Part shown: piece after piece, positions 18,941 through 31,007 of the stretch | How positions within the stretch are numbered: position 1 is the first letter of the stretch | Layout: every line of letters begins with the position of its first letter | Origin: Pollenia angustigena | Lineage: Eukaryota; Arthropoda; Insecta; Diptera; Polleniidae | NCBI GenBank assembly: GCA_930367215.1 | Contig: OV884058.1 | Span: 214,624,208-214,688,207 of the forward strand | Reading direction: 5' to 3' | Length of the DNA stretch: 64,000 nucleotides | The notes under the pieces: model-generated | Told to the model about the DNA's origin: nothing | The model's input: the letters and a program-made list of their open reading frames with translations, nothing else | Databases searched by the model: none | Program-made: the position numbers and the translations under genes

Positions 18941-19126
18941 TGATGGAGATGACCAATAAAGTGGGGTTGGTCATACATTTGACCCGTCTAGAAGCATCCT
19001 ACGCGCTGCAGGGTTCAACCTTAAGAATTTCTTAAACTTTTTTAATATGTACTTAAATTTGGACATTGGATGGTTCTAGACGAGTCAAATGTATGACCAA
19101 CCCCACTTTATTTTTCATCTCCATCA
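18941..19126. mobile_element. MITE with ~58-bp inverted arms
   Basis: TGATGGAGATGACCAATAAA at the left is mirrored by sequence ending CATCTCCATCA at the right. Arms match for about 58 bp, including GTGGGGTTGGTCATACATTT. No target duplication is evident. Confidence 0.75.
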
Positions 19127-19673
19127 CTTAATAGTTACTTGCGAGCTTTAGTTTTCTGACATTAGGGTGGTACGAACAGAGATATGGTGAATAAATTCTA
19201 GAACGAAATATTTGAGGTCAATGGCCCTTAAGGGCGAAACATTGGAACGGCGCACTTTTTTTTGTAGGATGGTATGCTCTAGTGTGTATGTATGTATACA
19301 ATAATCATGCCCGCCAATAAAAATTGTATCTTTTCTTAGCTCTATTTAAACTACAAAAACTATTTGTTCGAATGTTTAAATTGTATAATTATTCGGTCTA
19401 AAATCTCTCGTAATCTTATTAGTAAAAATTTACCCTTATTTTTTGTCGTTTAAGATTTTGAGCTAAAACTCAGAACTTGTGCTGTGTTGTTGTAGTTGTA
19501 ATCATCTATTTAATAAAACCGATTTATTTTGCCGACATGAAAATAGACATTCACACCGTAATTGTGCACATGATTAATTAAATGAAATACGTACGAGTAA
19601 GTTACAAAATCACACACAACTGAGTGGGTCTTAGAATGGAATTTGCATTAAGATAATAAGTGCGTTGAAGCGT

Positions 19674-20195
19674 ACTCCCGGAAAACAACTAAGTACGCCT
19701 AAAAACGTAAAAAATAATGCTATCGTAACAAAATTTGGTATATCAAAGTTTTATAGGACAAGAAATAAAACTGTGTAATTTCGTGAAGATCGGTCCATAA
19801 TTTACCCTGGGCCCCATATAAACCCTACTCCCGGAAAACAGTTTAGTACGCCTAAAACCGTAAAAAATAGCGCTAGCGTAACAAAATTTGGTACGTCACA
19901 GTTTTTTAGGACAAGAAATAACACTGTGAAATTTCGTGACGATCGGTCCATAATTTACCTTGGGCTCCATATAAACCCTACTACCGGAAAACAGTTTAGT
20001 ACGCCTAAAACCGTAAAAAATAATGCAATCATAACAAATTTTGGCCCGTCACAGTTTTATAGGACTATAAATGATACTGTGAAATTTCGTGAAGATCGGT
20101 CCATAATTTACCCTAGGCCCCATATAAACCCTTCTACCGGAAAACAGTTTGGTTGCCTTAAACCATAATAAATAACAAATCGTCACAGTTTAAGA
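19674..20195. repeat. 153-bp tandem repeat, about 3.4 units
   Basis: Units start ACTCCCGGAAAAC at 19674, 19827, 19980 and 20133, exactly 153 bp apart. Each holds CCTAAAACCGTAAAAAAT and TTTCGTGAAGATCGGTCCA. Because 153 is divisible by 3, the 19926-20168 open frame is only a repeat by-product. The array is followed by ATTCGGCACAGCCGAAT (about 20262-20278), a 7-bp-stem hairpin often seen in dispersed fly repeats. Confidence 0.9.
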
Positions 20196-21018
20196 TAATA
20201 ATAACATCATACAGATATTACTCCTTAAACATTCGAACTGTCGGTGGAGGGTATCAAAGATTCGGCACAGCCGAATATAGCACTCTAACTTGTTATTTAA
20301 TGTTTTTGTATATGTATGTTGTTTTGGCTTTGGAATTGCAATTTAATTTATTTCATTTATTTGGAACTTCTACAACAAAACATTGGTTTTAGTGAGTAGA
20401 AATCTAATGAAGTTATGATACAAATATTTATCAATAACATAAAAATATACAAATTAATAACATGAAACAGGCATATTGTTTTAACAATTAATATGTTATT
20501 ATAAAATATAACAAAAGTGAAAAAAAGAATAGTGATATACTTACACATTTATATACGAAAACAATATTGAGAGCGATAACAATAACGATAGCTATTTTTG
20601 AATACCCTGCAAACAAATGAAAGATATCCCCTAAGGCAATAGTTTAGCAATACCTCCAAATTGTCATCTAAAAGAAAATAGTCAAAGTAATATTTTATTT
20701 TCTTCCTTTTATAATTTTTGAGAAAATTACGCAACATAGACAGAAAAAATTTTTTTAAATATAATACATATGTACGTCATAAATAAAAAATAAAAATTAA
20801 TCCAATTATTAAAACTTAAAAATTATTTCCCAAAATATTCTGCAAAAGGTAAATATTTAAATTAAATAAGTCGGTTGAATATTGATCTGTTTCCTTTTAA
20901 ATTTAGTCAAGAATTTCTCAACCCTGGATGCAATTTTAAAGAAGTGGTAGGTTTTTTTCAAGAATTTGGTGGAAACTAAATATTTATGTATATTTTTTAC
21001 TTTATTTTAATTATAAAT
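20196..21018. other. no gene seen
   Basis: AT-rich, with the hairpin near 20262-20278 that probably ends the repeat to its left. No credible coding region. Confidence 0.4.
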
Positions 21019-21840
21019 TATACTAGATGACCCGTGCGAATATTTCGCACCGTTAGTTGTCATTTTTGTAACATAAAATGAAAATAATTAATAGAAATTT
21101 TAGTAACTTCAATACATTTTAAAATATAATTTTTATCAATGAAAATATTAAATTTTCAATTTCTAATTATTTTTCGTCATTAGTGTTAGAAATAAGCTTT
21201 AAAATGAGATATCATTCATTAAATTTTATGCGGTGGTATGGGAGATATTTGCAACCGACAAAAAAAAGTGCTTTAGAAATAATATATATGAAAAATTAGA
21301 TATCATTCATTAAATTTGATGCGGTGGTATGGAAGATATTTGCAACCGACAAAAAAAAGTGCTTTAGAAATTAATATATATATATGATATATGATGATGA
21401 TGATGTTGCCAGAATGGATTTTAATACATACTATATTATGTAGAACTGCATTACTATTAAGCGACCCTGTATTACCACTTTTGAACAGTATTATCATGCA
21501 GTTCTGTTAAGCGACCCTGTCTTACCACGTTTGAACAGTATTATCATGCAGTTCTATTGCAGTTCTATATAAAATATAATTTTTATCAATGAAAATATTA
21601 AATTTTCAATTTCTAATTATTTTTCGTCATTAGTGTTAGAAATAAGCTTTAAAATGAGATATCATTCATTAAATTTGATGCTGTGGTATGGGAGATATTT
21701 GCAACCGACAAAAAAAAGTGCTTTAGAAATAATATATATGAAAAATTAGATATCATTCATTAAATTTGATGCGGTGGTATGGAAGATATTTGCAACCGAC
21801 AAAAAAAAAGTGCTTTAGAAATAATATATATGATTATGTT
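21019..21840. repeat. internally duplicated repeat
   Basis: The segment 21121-21380 recurs at 21569-21836 (AATATAATTTTTATCAATG ... GCAACCGACAAAAAAAAGTG). Between them, TTAAGCGACCCTGT-ttaccac units of about 60 bp are themselves duplicated (about 21455-21560). The left edge reads ACTAGATGACCCGTGCGAAT, similar to the end of a common insect dispersed repeat. Confidence 0.75.
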
Positions 21841-22239
21841 AAGTAAAATTTATACGTATACAATTAACTATTTAATTTTAAATAAAAAGCTTTGCTTCTT
21901 TGTACACAAATGAGAATTTTTTTAAATGCAAAATCTTCTTTTTATCATCCCAATGATATTTTGGTGATATCTTCCCATTTTTTTAAAAGTGGTTATCTAG
22001 CGATATTGCTAGTTAATCATCTAGAAGTATCGCTTTCGTATTGCTTAGAAGTATTGCCATCGAGACACGTTTCTTCCCGTAGGAAGTATCTTCCGCAATA
22101 CGAAATCGATTATTGCCGCAATAACATTTTTCGTCCAGGCAATACGTTTGGCAATACATAAGGTGTATTTCTGTGTTTGCTGCGTAAAATCTAAATAGCT
22201 GTTGCTTGAAATGCAGGGTACTGCTGGTTTCTTTAATTG

Positions 22240-23660
22240 CTGGGGGAAGATTGTTCCAGAAACGTATTGCAGTTATAAAAAATTTGGTTCACGAGTGGTA
22301 ATTATTTTTTTGCAGATAAACAAAAGTTCGTATTTTCAACAAGTCTTCAAATAGTACCCCGTATATTTTTTTTGAAAACGGGATAATATTAATAATAATA
22401 TAATTGCCATCACTGACATAACTTTGTATGCCATAAACATATCTCGTAATGTTGTTAAAAGCTACCTTCAACTTATGTTTGCTATTTGAATCACAACTTG
22501 CAAAGATCTCACCTCCATAGGTTAGGACTGGTATTAGATATGTTTTCGCAATTAGTACTCGAATCTTCATTGGTGTTACACATTGTGTTTGCCTTAGTGT
22601 TCTAAGTATTGAGTAAGTTCTGCCACAAGCAAATGTTACATGATCTGTACAAGTGAGTGTGCTGTTAAAATTGAGACCAAGATTTTTTGCCTTATCAACT
22701 ATTTCAATTTGTTGGTCGTTGATACAAGTTTTAGGACGTTGATCTATTTTCTGGGTTCTCCTTCGTATTATAATGCATTTAGATTTTGAAGAATTTAAAC
22801 TTAAACCATTTATATCTGCCCAATGTGCAACACGTTTGAGGTCTTCATTCAACTTGGCAGTACATGCTTCCATGTTTTGTTTTTTTGTGCTTATATATAA
22901 TTGGACGCCGTCAGCATACAATCTAATACGGCAATGGTGTAACTTATCAGGTAAATCATTTGCATAAATTGAGAACAGTAACGGTCCGAGAATGGAACCT
23001 TGGGAAACGCCCCTAATAATTGGCAGAAACTGTGATGATGTCAATCTTTTAGTTTCAACATACTGCATTTTTGAGCTAATATTGTATGGTCCACTGTATC
23101 AAATGCCTTTGAATGGTCTAACAATATAAGCATTACTAAACAGCCATCATCCACTTCCTTTCTAATATCTTCGGAAACATCAGTCAGAGCAGTAATGCAA
23201 CTATTGTTAGCTCGGAATCCAGATTGTGTTTCAGTAAGTTAATTGTTATTATGTATATATTGAACTATCTGCATACGTAAAAGTTTTTCAAATGCATTTG
23301 ACAGATATGGTAAAATAGCAATTGGCCTGTATTCAGTGGCAGATTTTGGTATTGGTAGAATTTTGGCTTACTTCCATCTTGGCGGATAACTGCTTTTTGT
23401 TATTATTGTGTTGAAAATGTACGTTATAAATGGTAATAGTGGTTGAAGAATAATTTTTATGAAGTCTGGGTGAATGCTATCAATACCTGTTGCATTCGAC
23501 TTGATAGAACAACAGCTTTTAAAAACGTCGAACTGGTTTACGCACTCGAAATTAAACTTTATTTGTGGCATATCTTCAATATGATGTTTTTTTTTTGTTT
23601 TCACAGAAGTGACACGTTTAAGTTTTTCTAAATAGTTTTTTTCACATACTGCTTGTCAAA
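22240..23660 (-). pseudogene. decayed LINE reverse transcriptase
   Basis: Minus-strand RT of the Jockey-like group. From 23604 down: an N-terminal palm segment with S-N-A-T-G-I-D-S-I-H-P-D (SxGxDxI-type), then a frame-broken D-H-S-K-A-F-D-T-V-D-H around 23080-23150, then G-V-S-Q-G-S-I-L-G-P-L-L-F and Y-A-D-G-V-Q-L-Y in 22289-23068. The catalytic YADD has become YADG. Thumb and C-terminal parts follow to 22289. There is no endonuclease domain and no clear 3' tail. It is a dead 5'-truncated copy. Confidence 0.85.
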
Positions 23661-24426
23661 GTTATAAAATCTGCTGTGACATAGGCTGTACGCAATTTTT
23701 AGGCGGTCATCCAGAAAACAAATTATAAATATAAGATGTTTTCTTGACTATAAATTGAAACAAGCAATTGTAAAGAGAATCTGAAGCAAATTCGCATCAA
23801 ATTTTAAAAGTATGAATGCATAAGTGAAAAAGTGTTGAACTATGTTCGCACCTATTAAATAGTTGACGTCCTACGCGAAACCACAAGTTTAATTAAAAAA
23901 TGGTTGGCTTTTGAAAAAGGTTCTTGTTAAACATCATTTAACAGTTTCTTAATTACATAATACAATAATCATTTTACAAATAAGGTAAAGTAAATCAATA
24001 ACACAGGCCAACACTCAATTTGCTTCTTTGAATTTATCAATTTTGGCAATAACTATAAAAGAAAATAAAAAAAATTTTGATAAAAAAAAAATTGGAAGAA
24101 CAAATTTTTGGGTAATTGGTAATTGGAGGTCATAAGTGGAGGGTATAGGAAAGCTATATCATGAAAACTAGAGCTGATAGAGACAAACTGATTACAGTTT
24201 TGAATTCAGCGCACACAAATTAACTAGAATCAGTTGATAAATTCAAAGAAGCAAAAATCTTTTTTAATTTTGTCGGGCTGTGTAATTGTTCAAAAGAAAG
24301 CTAAGGTTTGAGCAATATACTGGTCACGCTTCTTTTGAATTCTTATAAAAATATTTGTTTGGTGTGAACATATCTACTTTAAGTGAATTAAAATTTGAAG
24401 CAAAACTTGATTGTGTAACCACCAGG
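23661..24426. other. no gene seen
   Basis: AT-rich flank between the LINE fragment and the piggyBac element; no supported feature. Confidence 0.4.
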
Positions 24427-25042
24427 TTAACCCATTTTCGGCCACTGTTCGTACTTGCGAACAGTAAACTTACTGAATTTGATTGCCAAGTTACAAAGTT
24501 TGGTACATTAAGTTGTTAAAACTTAATGCTTCCATTATTTAATATTAGGTCTTAATTTTAATTAGCCATAAAAAAAAAAATCAAAAATATGTTTTATGTT
24601 TTGCCTGCAGGGGTATTTTTGAGGACGCTTTTTAGGAAGATTTTTATATAACTGCAAAAAAACATAAATTGTTAAAAAATGTACAAATTAAATAAAGGGA
24701 ATTTGTCTAAATAATTTAAATGACCAAACAAAAATAAAAAACCTAAGTAAAAAATAATTTTTCTACTAAATTATAGCTGTTTGTTTCACTGTTCGCAAGC
24801 GCGAACATTGGCTGCTATTTGGAGAATACGCTTTTTTGATTTAAAGTGTATTTTTATTTAACAAAACATACAAACAATCCAGATAACGGTAAATGCAAGA
24901 TGCTTTAAGTTTCAAATGCACAATTTCTGTTGCTTAGTGCTTTGTTTTGCGTTGACTTTTTTACAAGTAGACAACAGTTAGATAAAAAAAAGTTTGTTTT
25001 CAACACATTGTATTTTGAACAAATGCAAATAGTTGAGTTATA

Positions 25043-25253
25043 TCAAATAATAGGACCAGTCCAAAAACGCGTGTAAAGAGGAGTCCACAAGGGACCAGGA
25101 TTAGTCCAAAAGTAACCCAAACGTATGGAAATGTCGTTTCACTACAAAAACTTTTAACAATGACATGGTCCATGCTTGCATTACATCGGACCAATCCATA
25201 GAGTAGTCCATTTTATAAAAATGGATCAGGTGGTCCAATTTTATTTGCAGGTA
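25043..25253. mobile_element. MITE nested in the piggyBac element
   Basis: Begins CAAATAATAGGACCAGTCC and ends TGGTCCAATTTTATTTGCAG. A longer relative lies inverted at 61013-61436 (same ends, shared CGGAC/GGTCC-rich interior). It sits just before the surviving transposase frames. Confidence 0.7.
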
Positions 25254-25346
25254 TTTGCTGAGCTGTTAAGATAATTACCGTCAGTGGCATCCTGTGGAGC
25301 ACCACCATTTAAGCGAGGAAGACCTACGTACAATTAGGTTCGCCCG

Positions 25347-26400
25347 TTGTTTAATCGTGCCAACAAGAAATATATAAAATTGGGTGTTTGGAGTGAACTA
25401 CTATCGATTGATGAACAAATGGTCCCATACTTTGGTCGTCAGTCATGCAAAATGTATATCCGAAATAAATCAATTCGTTTTAGGTACAAGATTTGGTGTT
25501 TGTGTTCGAGTGCTGGTTATTTTTTTAATTGTATACCATATTCTGGTTCGAGTGACAACTACGATCGTCAAATTGGCTTGGGTGCAGACGTTGTTTTAAG
25601 ACTATTGGAATGTGTAAAAGATCCCATTGTCTATTAAATTTATTTTGACAAACATCATATTTTTGATGTGCCTTTTAAGTGAAAAAAGATTTTGCGCCAC
25701 AGGAACCGTTCGACCCAATCGAATTGCAAAAGCCCCACTACGCACAGAAAAGCAGCTGAAGCGGGGAGAAAGTGATTATCAATATGATAGAACAAATTCT
25801 ATATTGGTTTGTCGTTGGGCAGATAATAAAGAGGTAACGGTTCTCACCAACTTTGAACAAATTGAACCGACGCACAGCGCAAAGCGATAGAAAAAGGATT
25901 TAAAAAAATACGAGAATGTATCACAACCACTGCTTCTCAACTCCTACAATAATCAGATGGGCGGCGTAGAACTTCACGACAATGCCGTCTCAAATTACAG
26001 AATAAATATAAGGTCAAAGAAGTGGTATTGGCCTTTATTTGTTTCTGTTCTAAGCTCCTCACTCACTAATGCTTGGAAACTGCAATGCTTTTTGAAACAA
26101 GAAGACAAGAAAAATATGCTTTCTCCAAAAAAAATTCAGAGTAAGCGTAAGCAAAGCTTTGCTACTTAGTTCTCAGACAGATGCTGAATCCGCTCAGGAA
26201 TGATGCGACAAAAGCGTTGGTTATCAATTGCCAAATATTGTACGGGAGCATATTCCAACAGTTCACCCACAAGGAAAACCTCGCAGGTGCCAACTTAAAG
26301 GATGTGGCAAACCAATCAAATGGATGTGCCAAAAATGCAACGTGCATTTGCACCCAAAATGCTTTGAGAAATTTCATAAGACATTATTATTTTAATATCC
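25347..26400 (+). pseudogene. piggyBac transposase, broken in several frames
   Basis: Three main segments. 25347-25637 has L-S-I-D-E-Q-M-V-P-Y-F-G-R, containing the first catalytic Asp, and I-R-F-R-Y-K-I-W-C-L. 25627-25890 has C-A-T-G-T-V-R-P-N-R and V-C-R-W-A-D-N-K-E-V. 25957-26169 has M-G-G-V-E-L-H-D-N-A-V, where the family normally has a catalytic D and this copy has E, then K-K-W-Y-W-P-L-F. A Cys-rich tail (C-K-P/C-x-x-C type) is readable to about 26400 in another frame. The N-terminal part before 25347 is missing or displaced by the nested MITE. Not functional. Confidence 0.85.
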
Positions 26401-26873
26401 TAATAAATATATTTTGAAACATTGCTCATTTGTAATTATCTTATTTTGCACATTTTCATAAATGAACAAAAATTTGTTGATATTGCAAATTCACGTCAAA
26501 TAGCAGCCAGTGTTCGCACTTGCGAACACCTATTTCCGGGACTCATGGACGAGGCAGCGGCAAACCAACAACGGATTTGGATTCAGAAGGCTCAAATTAC
26601 TATAAAAAGAGTAAACATTTTTAAAAATATCACGTTTGAATTTTCTTGGCCGAATATGGGTTAAAGATACTTTTTTGTAATAAGGAACTTGTTTGTAAAA
26701 GGAAAGATGCACTTTTTGCAAAAAGCATTTTTCTTTCTAAAAAGTACTATTTTACAAAAAACTAACATTTTACAAAAAAGTACCTTTCTGCACTAAATTT
26801 ATCTTTAAACAAAAAAGGAACCTTCTAACAAAAAATATCTGTTTGCACAAATGTACATTTAAAAGAACTTTTA

Positions 26874-28359
26874 CACCAAGGTCTCGTTATATGCGGATTT
26901 TTTTATGCGTATTCAAATTTATGCGATTCATAACTTTACGATTTTTTTTAATTTTTACGGTTTTTGAAAATTTAGATGTTTTTTAAGCTTTTTTACCGTT
27001 TTAAAATTAAACCAAGCTTTGTTTTATTTTGTGTGTTTTATATGCATAGCCGATATGTATGTATGAGTGTTTTAAAACTAATGAAGAGCACATAATATTA
27101 GTTTTACAACGAAGGCTAATTTCGCTAAAAATATAATTAAAAATTAGGTGGAAGCTAGAAAAATTTCAATTTAAACTCTTGCTTTCCTGTCTTTTACGGT
27201 GCAACCAGGGCTGCCAGAATTGACGATTTTTGTTCCGCAACTAGCAATGTGACGATTTGCTGATAAGCGTTGTTTATCTTTCGTCAAACCATCATCGAAT
27301 GAACCTTGTACGGCTCTCTGTGCAAATCATATTTTCAACCATTATACTGCAAGCATTTCACGAGTTGTAAGAGAATATCTACATGAGTCTCATAGGATTC
27401 TTGACATGAAAGTCTCGTTAGATTATCTTTACTCACGTCATGAACGATACCCACAACGATTAAAGAAGCGTCTTTCGCTGTGTTATGGAAGAATCTCACT
27501 CGTGAAACAGTTTTTCCAGTGTAAGGAATCATCTACGATTAAAAAATGCGGTCATCGACGATCAGAGGCACTCTTCATTAGACGCCCAGTAGCTCTAACA
27601 CTATTGAAATGGGTATGAAGTAATTATGTTTTTGTTTGAATGTTTTTTTTTTTTTATTTAAAAATCGAACAAAGATTGTTTAAAAAATACAAAATTTGAA
27701 GTTGTCCGATTTTTTGGCGATTTTTCGAAACGATAAAGACGATTTTTTCTCAGGAAACTGACGATTTTCTCACAAAAATATCTGGCACCCCTGGGTACAA
27801 CATTGTAATACGAGTGTTAAGAAATTTGCATACCTTTTAAACTAATAGAGCTACCATAATAAAACTTTTACAATTTTGGCCAATTTAGTTAAAAAAAAAA
27901 AAAAAATTGGAACTGAGTTAGAAAATTTTTGATTTAAATTGGTCATTTCCGGTTTTGCAGACGAATTTTTTTTTATTTAAAGATCAATTGATTTTCTATA
28001 AAAATCACATAAAATTAAACATTTTTTTGAAAACGGCAACATTTTAACACCCCGTAATTGGACAAATAAACATCATAGAAAAAAATACTTCTCACACTGA
28101 TTCATATCTACTAGAATATAAAGGAGTTCCAACAAAATATTTTTATTGGGTTGTCCGCTTCACATATACATACATATTTGTTGATTTTTTTTATGCGATT
28201 TTGTTTTGATTTTTTAATTGAAATTTTAATTTATGCGGTTTTTCAGAATTTTGGAACGAATCACTAGTTTTTATATGAAGCTAGAGTATCGTTTTAGGCG
28301 AATTCCATTTATGCGATTTTTTTTGGAACGCATCTATCGCATAAAACGAGACCTGAGTG
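26874..28359. mobile_element. Tigger/pogo-like non-autonomous element
   Basis: The left end reads TA-CACCAAGGTCTCGTTATATGCG. The right end in reverse reads TA-CACTCAGGTCTCGTTTTATGCG. TA duplications lie at 26872-26873 and 28360-28361. The neighbouring repeat unit reads GGACTTTTAATATGAAA without the insert, confirming the empty site. The ends resemble Tigger/pogo termini. No transposase motif was recognised in the 1,486 bp, and 588 bp of it is a nested hAT element. Confidence 0.85.
27206..27793. mobile_element. hAT non-autonomous element nested in the Tigger-like element
   Basis: Ends CAGGGCTGCCAGA and (in reverse) CAGGGGTGCCAGA. The 8-bp duplications GGTGCAAC (27198-27205) and GGTACAAC (27794-27801) differ at one base. 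Both features are hAT hallmarks. The ~70-aa frames inside show no transposase motif. Confidence 0.88.
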
Positions 28360-28834
28360 TAATATGAAAGCTCCATTTTAGAAATCTACCATAGTTCAAT
28401 ACAATTTTTAACCCTTTTTAAAAAAGTACCATTTTACAAAAAAGTACCCTTTTTCAAAAAAAAGTAAAATTTTTCAAAAAAGTACCATATTTCAAAAAAG
28501 TAACATTTTAAAAAAGGTACCTTTTTGCACAAAAGTTATCTTTAAACAAAAAAGGAACCTTCCAACAAAAAAGTATCTGTTTGCACAAATGAACTTTAAA
28601 ATAAAAAGGACTTTTAATATGAAAACTCCATTTTAGAAATGCACCATTGAGCAATTTTTTTTATACCCTTCTTAAAAAAGTACAATTTTACAAAAAATTA
28701 CCTTTTTTCAAAAAAGTACCCTTTTTCAAAAAAGTACCAGTTTTCACAAAAGTACAATTTTTCAAAAAATAACATTTTTCATAAAAGTACCTCTTTGCAC
28801 AAAAGTTATCTTAAAACAAAAAAGGAACCTTCTA

Positions 28835-29125
28835 AAGCAGCGAACACACGATTCAATTCAATTGTCATTTTGATTTTTTCAAGTTGACTACTAAGTCTTT
28901 CAATTCGATTGTACTGTGTGTGCTCGAGTCTCTTGGTGAGCTGTCAAAATAATGTTTAGTTTCCTTTTGTAAATAAAAGTTAAGTATTTTAAAAATTGTC
29001 TCTTATTTCATTAAACCTAAAAATTAATTTAAGGTCTTTCAATTCAGTTGATGAAGTGTGTGGCCAAGCATCAATTCATTTGAAAGACTCAGTTGACAAT
29101 TGAATTGAAAAGTGTATGGGGCGCA
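28835..29125. mobile_element. TA-flanked MITE in the 255-bp repeat
   Basis: 291 bp between TA at 28833-28834 and TA at 29126-29127, inserted in CTTCTA-ACAAAAAAG. Intact repeat units elsewhere read CTTCTAACAAAAAA. The ends are only weakly inverted, with TTCAATTCAATTGTCA near both. Confidence 0.8.
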
Positions 29126-29200
29126 TAACAAAAAAGTATTTGTTTGCACAAATGTACTTTTAAATAAAAATGTACCATTGTACAATACTTTTTTTTAACC

Positions 29201-30359
29201 CTTAAATTTAGCTTTAACCCTTAATTTCAGCTTTCCTTTTGGCAATAAAATTTTTTCAATTAATTCAGACTAAACTCATTTAATCACTTAAGAATAGTCT
29301 CTGACTCTGGCAAAAGTTCTCAATCATAATTTTGTTTTTTGTATACGGCTTATAACTTTTGGGAAACCTTAACTAACTCATAAACTATTATAAATGATGT
29401 CTTTTCTTGAGGAATAGGAAGATAAAAACCAAGGAAACAAAATATTTTTCTGGAATGAAAAGGATTTTTAATGGCATTCGAGAATACTAAGTTAAAACTA
29501 CACTGAAGAAAATGTTTTAGTGTATTCCAAACAAAATGTTAAAGTCAAATTCTGAAGAATATGTTTTAATAGGAAAAATATAAATTTATTAAATAAAACA
29601 TGTAAAAACAGTAGATATATTTTTTACGGAAAGTATTTGGCTTTGAAATTCTGAATTCTTTACTGGTAGTTATTTCTTTCAGTTCATTTGTTACAATTTA
29701 CTTTTGTTTATATTCATTGTTATGAGAATTTTATTGTTTTTGTACACAATAGATGAATCATAGATAAAAAAACTAATGCATATGTATGTTTGTGTACAAC
29801 ACCTATTAAAAATAGTTTCAAAAGTAAAAGCTTTTCTCCAAAAGCCTGAGGCTACCTCCCTTTTGTTGTGTCCTTTGGGCGCTTAAACAAAAGTATGAAA
29901 CAATATAAATTTTTATATTCAGTCAGTCAGTAAGTTGTTTTCTTCTATTCTTATTACATATGTAATATCACATTCTTCTTTCCCCTTTTTAAGAGGCTTT
30001 TGGTTTTTTCCTAGTACTTTTTGTTTGATATCCTGTATTTGACTGTTGAGGACAGTTTTATTATAATTTTTAGTTTAATTTTGTTAAGCTAAATTCTTTT
30101 TTCATAAGATTTTTTTTTATTTTGTTATTGAGTTTAATCTGTCTGTTTAGACGATTGTTGTTGCTTAAATTGCCTAATTGAGATGAGCTGACATTTTTCA
30201 CTTGCTGACCTATATTTTCCGGTTGAAAGGATGTTTAATTTTAAGTGTTTTCTTGGTTTTATGGTCATGCAATAAAGTACAATTTTTTATTGTGTTTCCT
30301 AGAAGAAGTCGAATTCTTTTTCATCCTTCAAAAATTAGAAATTTTTAATTTTTTTTTAA
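29201..30359. other. no gene seen
   Basis: AT-rich DNA with no convincing coding region, repeat boundary or RNA gene. Confidence 0.4.
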
Positions 30360-30512
30360 TGTAAATAAATATTTTTAATTAGGCTTAAGTTCATGAAATT
30401 TAATTTTCATTAAATTATTCTTATGAAGAAAGGAATTTTACAACATGAAAATTAATTAAAATTGTTATTGATAATCTTTCATTCTTGACGTGGCTCGGGC
30501 TCGAACCCTGGC

Positions 30513-30573
30513 CGGCAGGTTACCATGACATGTTTCGATCGCAACCACTCGATCTCCTCAGATGGATTTGCCG
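30513..30573 (-). ncRNA. type I hammerhead ribozyme, copy D
   Basis: Minus strand. Core CTGAGGA starts at 30561. Stem II is GATCG/CGATC with loop AGTGGTTG. GAAAC-AT-GTC follows, with predicted cleavage after the C at 30527. Stem I is CCAT/ATGG plus outer CGGCA/TGCCG. All invariant core bases are present. Confidence 0.88.
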
Positions 30574-30946
30574 TCTTACACTCGCAGCCATCGACGACTG
30601 CTGACGTCAATAGTCAAACATCAATCCTTAAACCAAATTGTATTTTAACATTTGGTAGATCGAAATTTGCTTTCCTGAATGATTTTCCATCTTAATTGAT
30701 TTTACATGTTTTTTCCTTACTTCTGTTTTTTCGTACTTTTGTCAAGAATTTTTCTTGAAGTCCAAGTACATTTTTTGTTTTTTCATTTTGTCTTTCTCTT
30801 TTCTGTTGACCTTTTTTCAGCACAACTTGAAGGACAAATGTACACATAGAGCTCGTGCCTTAGCTTTAACAATAATTAGTATTGTGGTTATTTTGTTGAA
30901 CTATTTATGGTTTTTAATCCAAATTTTTAATATTTTTAATTATTGC

Positions 30947-31007
30947 CGGCAAATCCATCTGAGGAGATCGAGTGGTTGCGATCGAAACATGTCATGGTAA
31001 CCTGCCG
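30947..31007 (+). ncRNA. type I hammerhead ribozyme, copy E
   Basis: Plus-strand inverted partner of copy D, identical core: CTGAGGA from 30959, stem II GATCG/CGATC, GAAAC-AT-GTC ending 30993 (predicted cleavage site), stem I CCAT/ATGG and outer CGGCA/TGCCG. Confidence 0.88.

Larger units (their letters stand above)
24431..26660 (+). mobile_element. piggyBac-like element with intact ends
   Basis: TTAA at 24427-24430 is followed by CCCATTTTCGGCCA. The other end reads TGGCCGAATATGGG and then TTAA at 26661-26664. TTAA duplications with CCC-starting short TIRs are diagnostic of piggyBac. Sub-terminal palindromes of the type GTTCGnnnnTGCGAAC occur at about 24447, 24789 and 26512. The 2,230-bp element carries a decayed transposase and a nested MITE. 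Confidence 0.9.
26690..29200. repeat. 255-bp higher-order repeat rich in AAAAAAGTACC motifs
   Basis: The pattern ATGAAAACTCCATTTTAGAA ... arrays of AAAAAAGTACC(A/C)TTTTnC ... AAAGGAACCTTCTAACA ... recurs at about 26690-26873, 28360-28614 and 28615-29200. Starts at 28364 and 28619 give a 255-bp unit. The array is interrupted by two TA-flanked insertions (26874-28359 and 28835-29125), and intact units show both empty sites. Confidence 0.85.

Noticed and set aside
19926..20168. 80-codon repetitive frame
   Set aside because: By-product of the 153-bp tandem repeat.
20262..20310. Helitron 3' end (hairpin then CTAA)
   Set aside because: The ATTCGGC hairpin is followed by CTAA, but the next base is C rather than T and no 5' TC end or Rep/Hel gene is linked.
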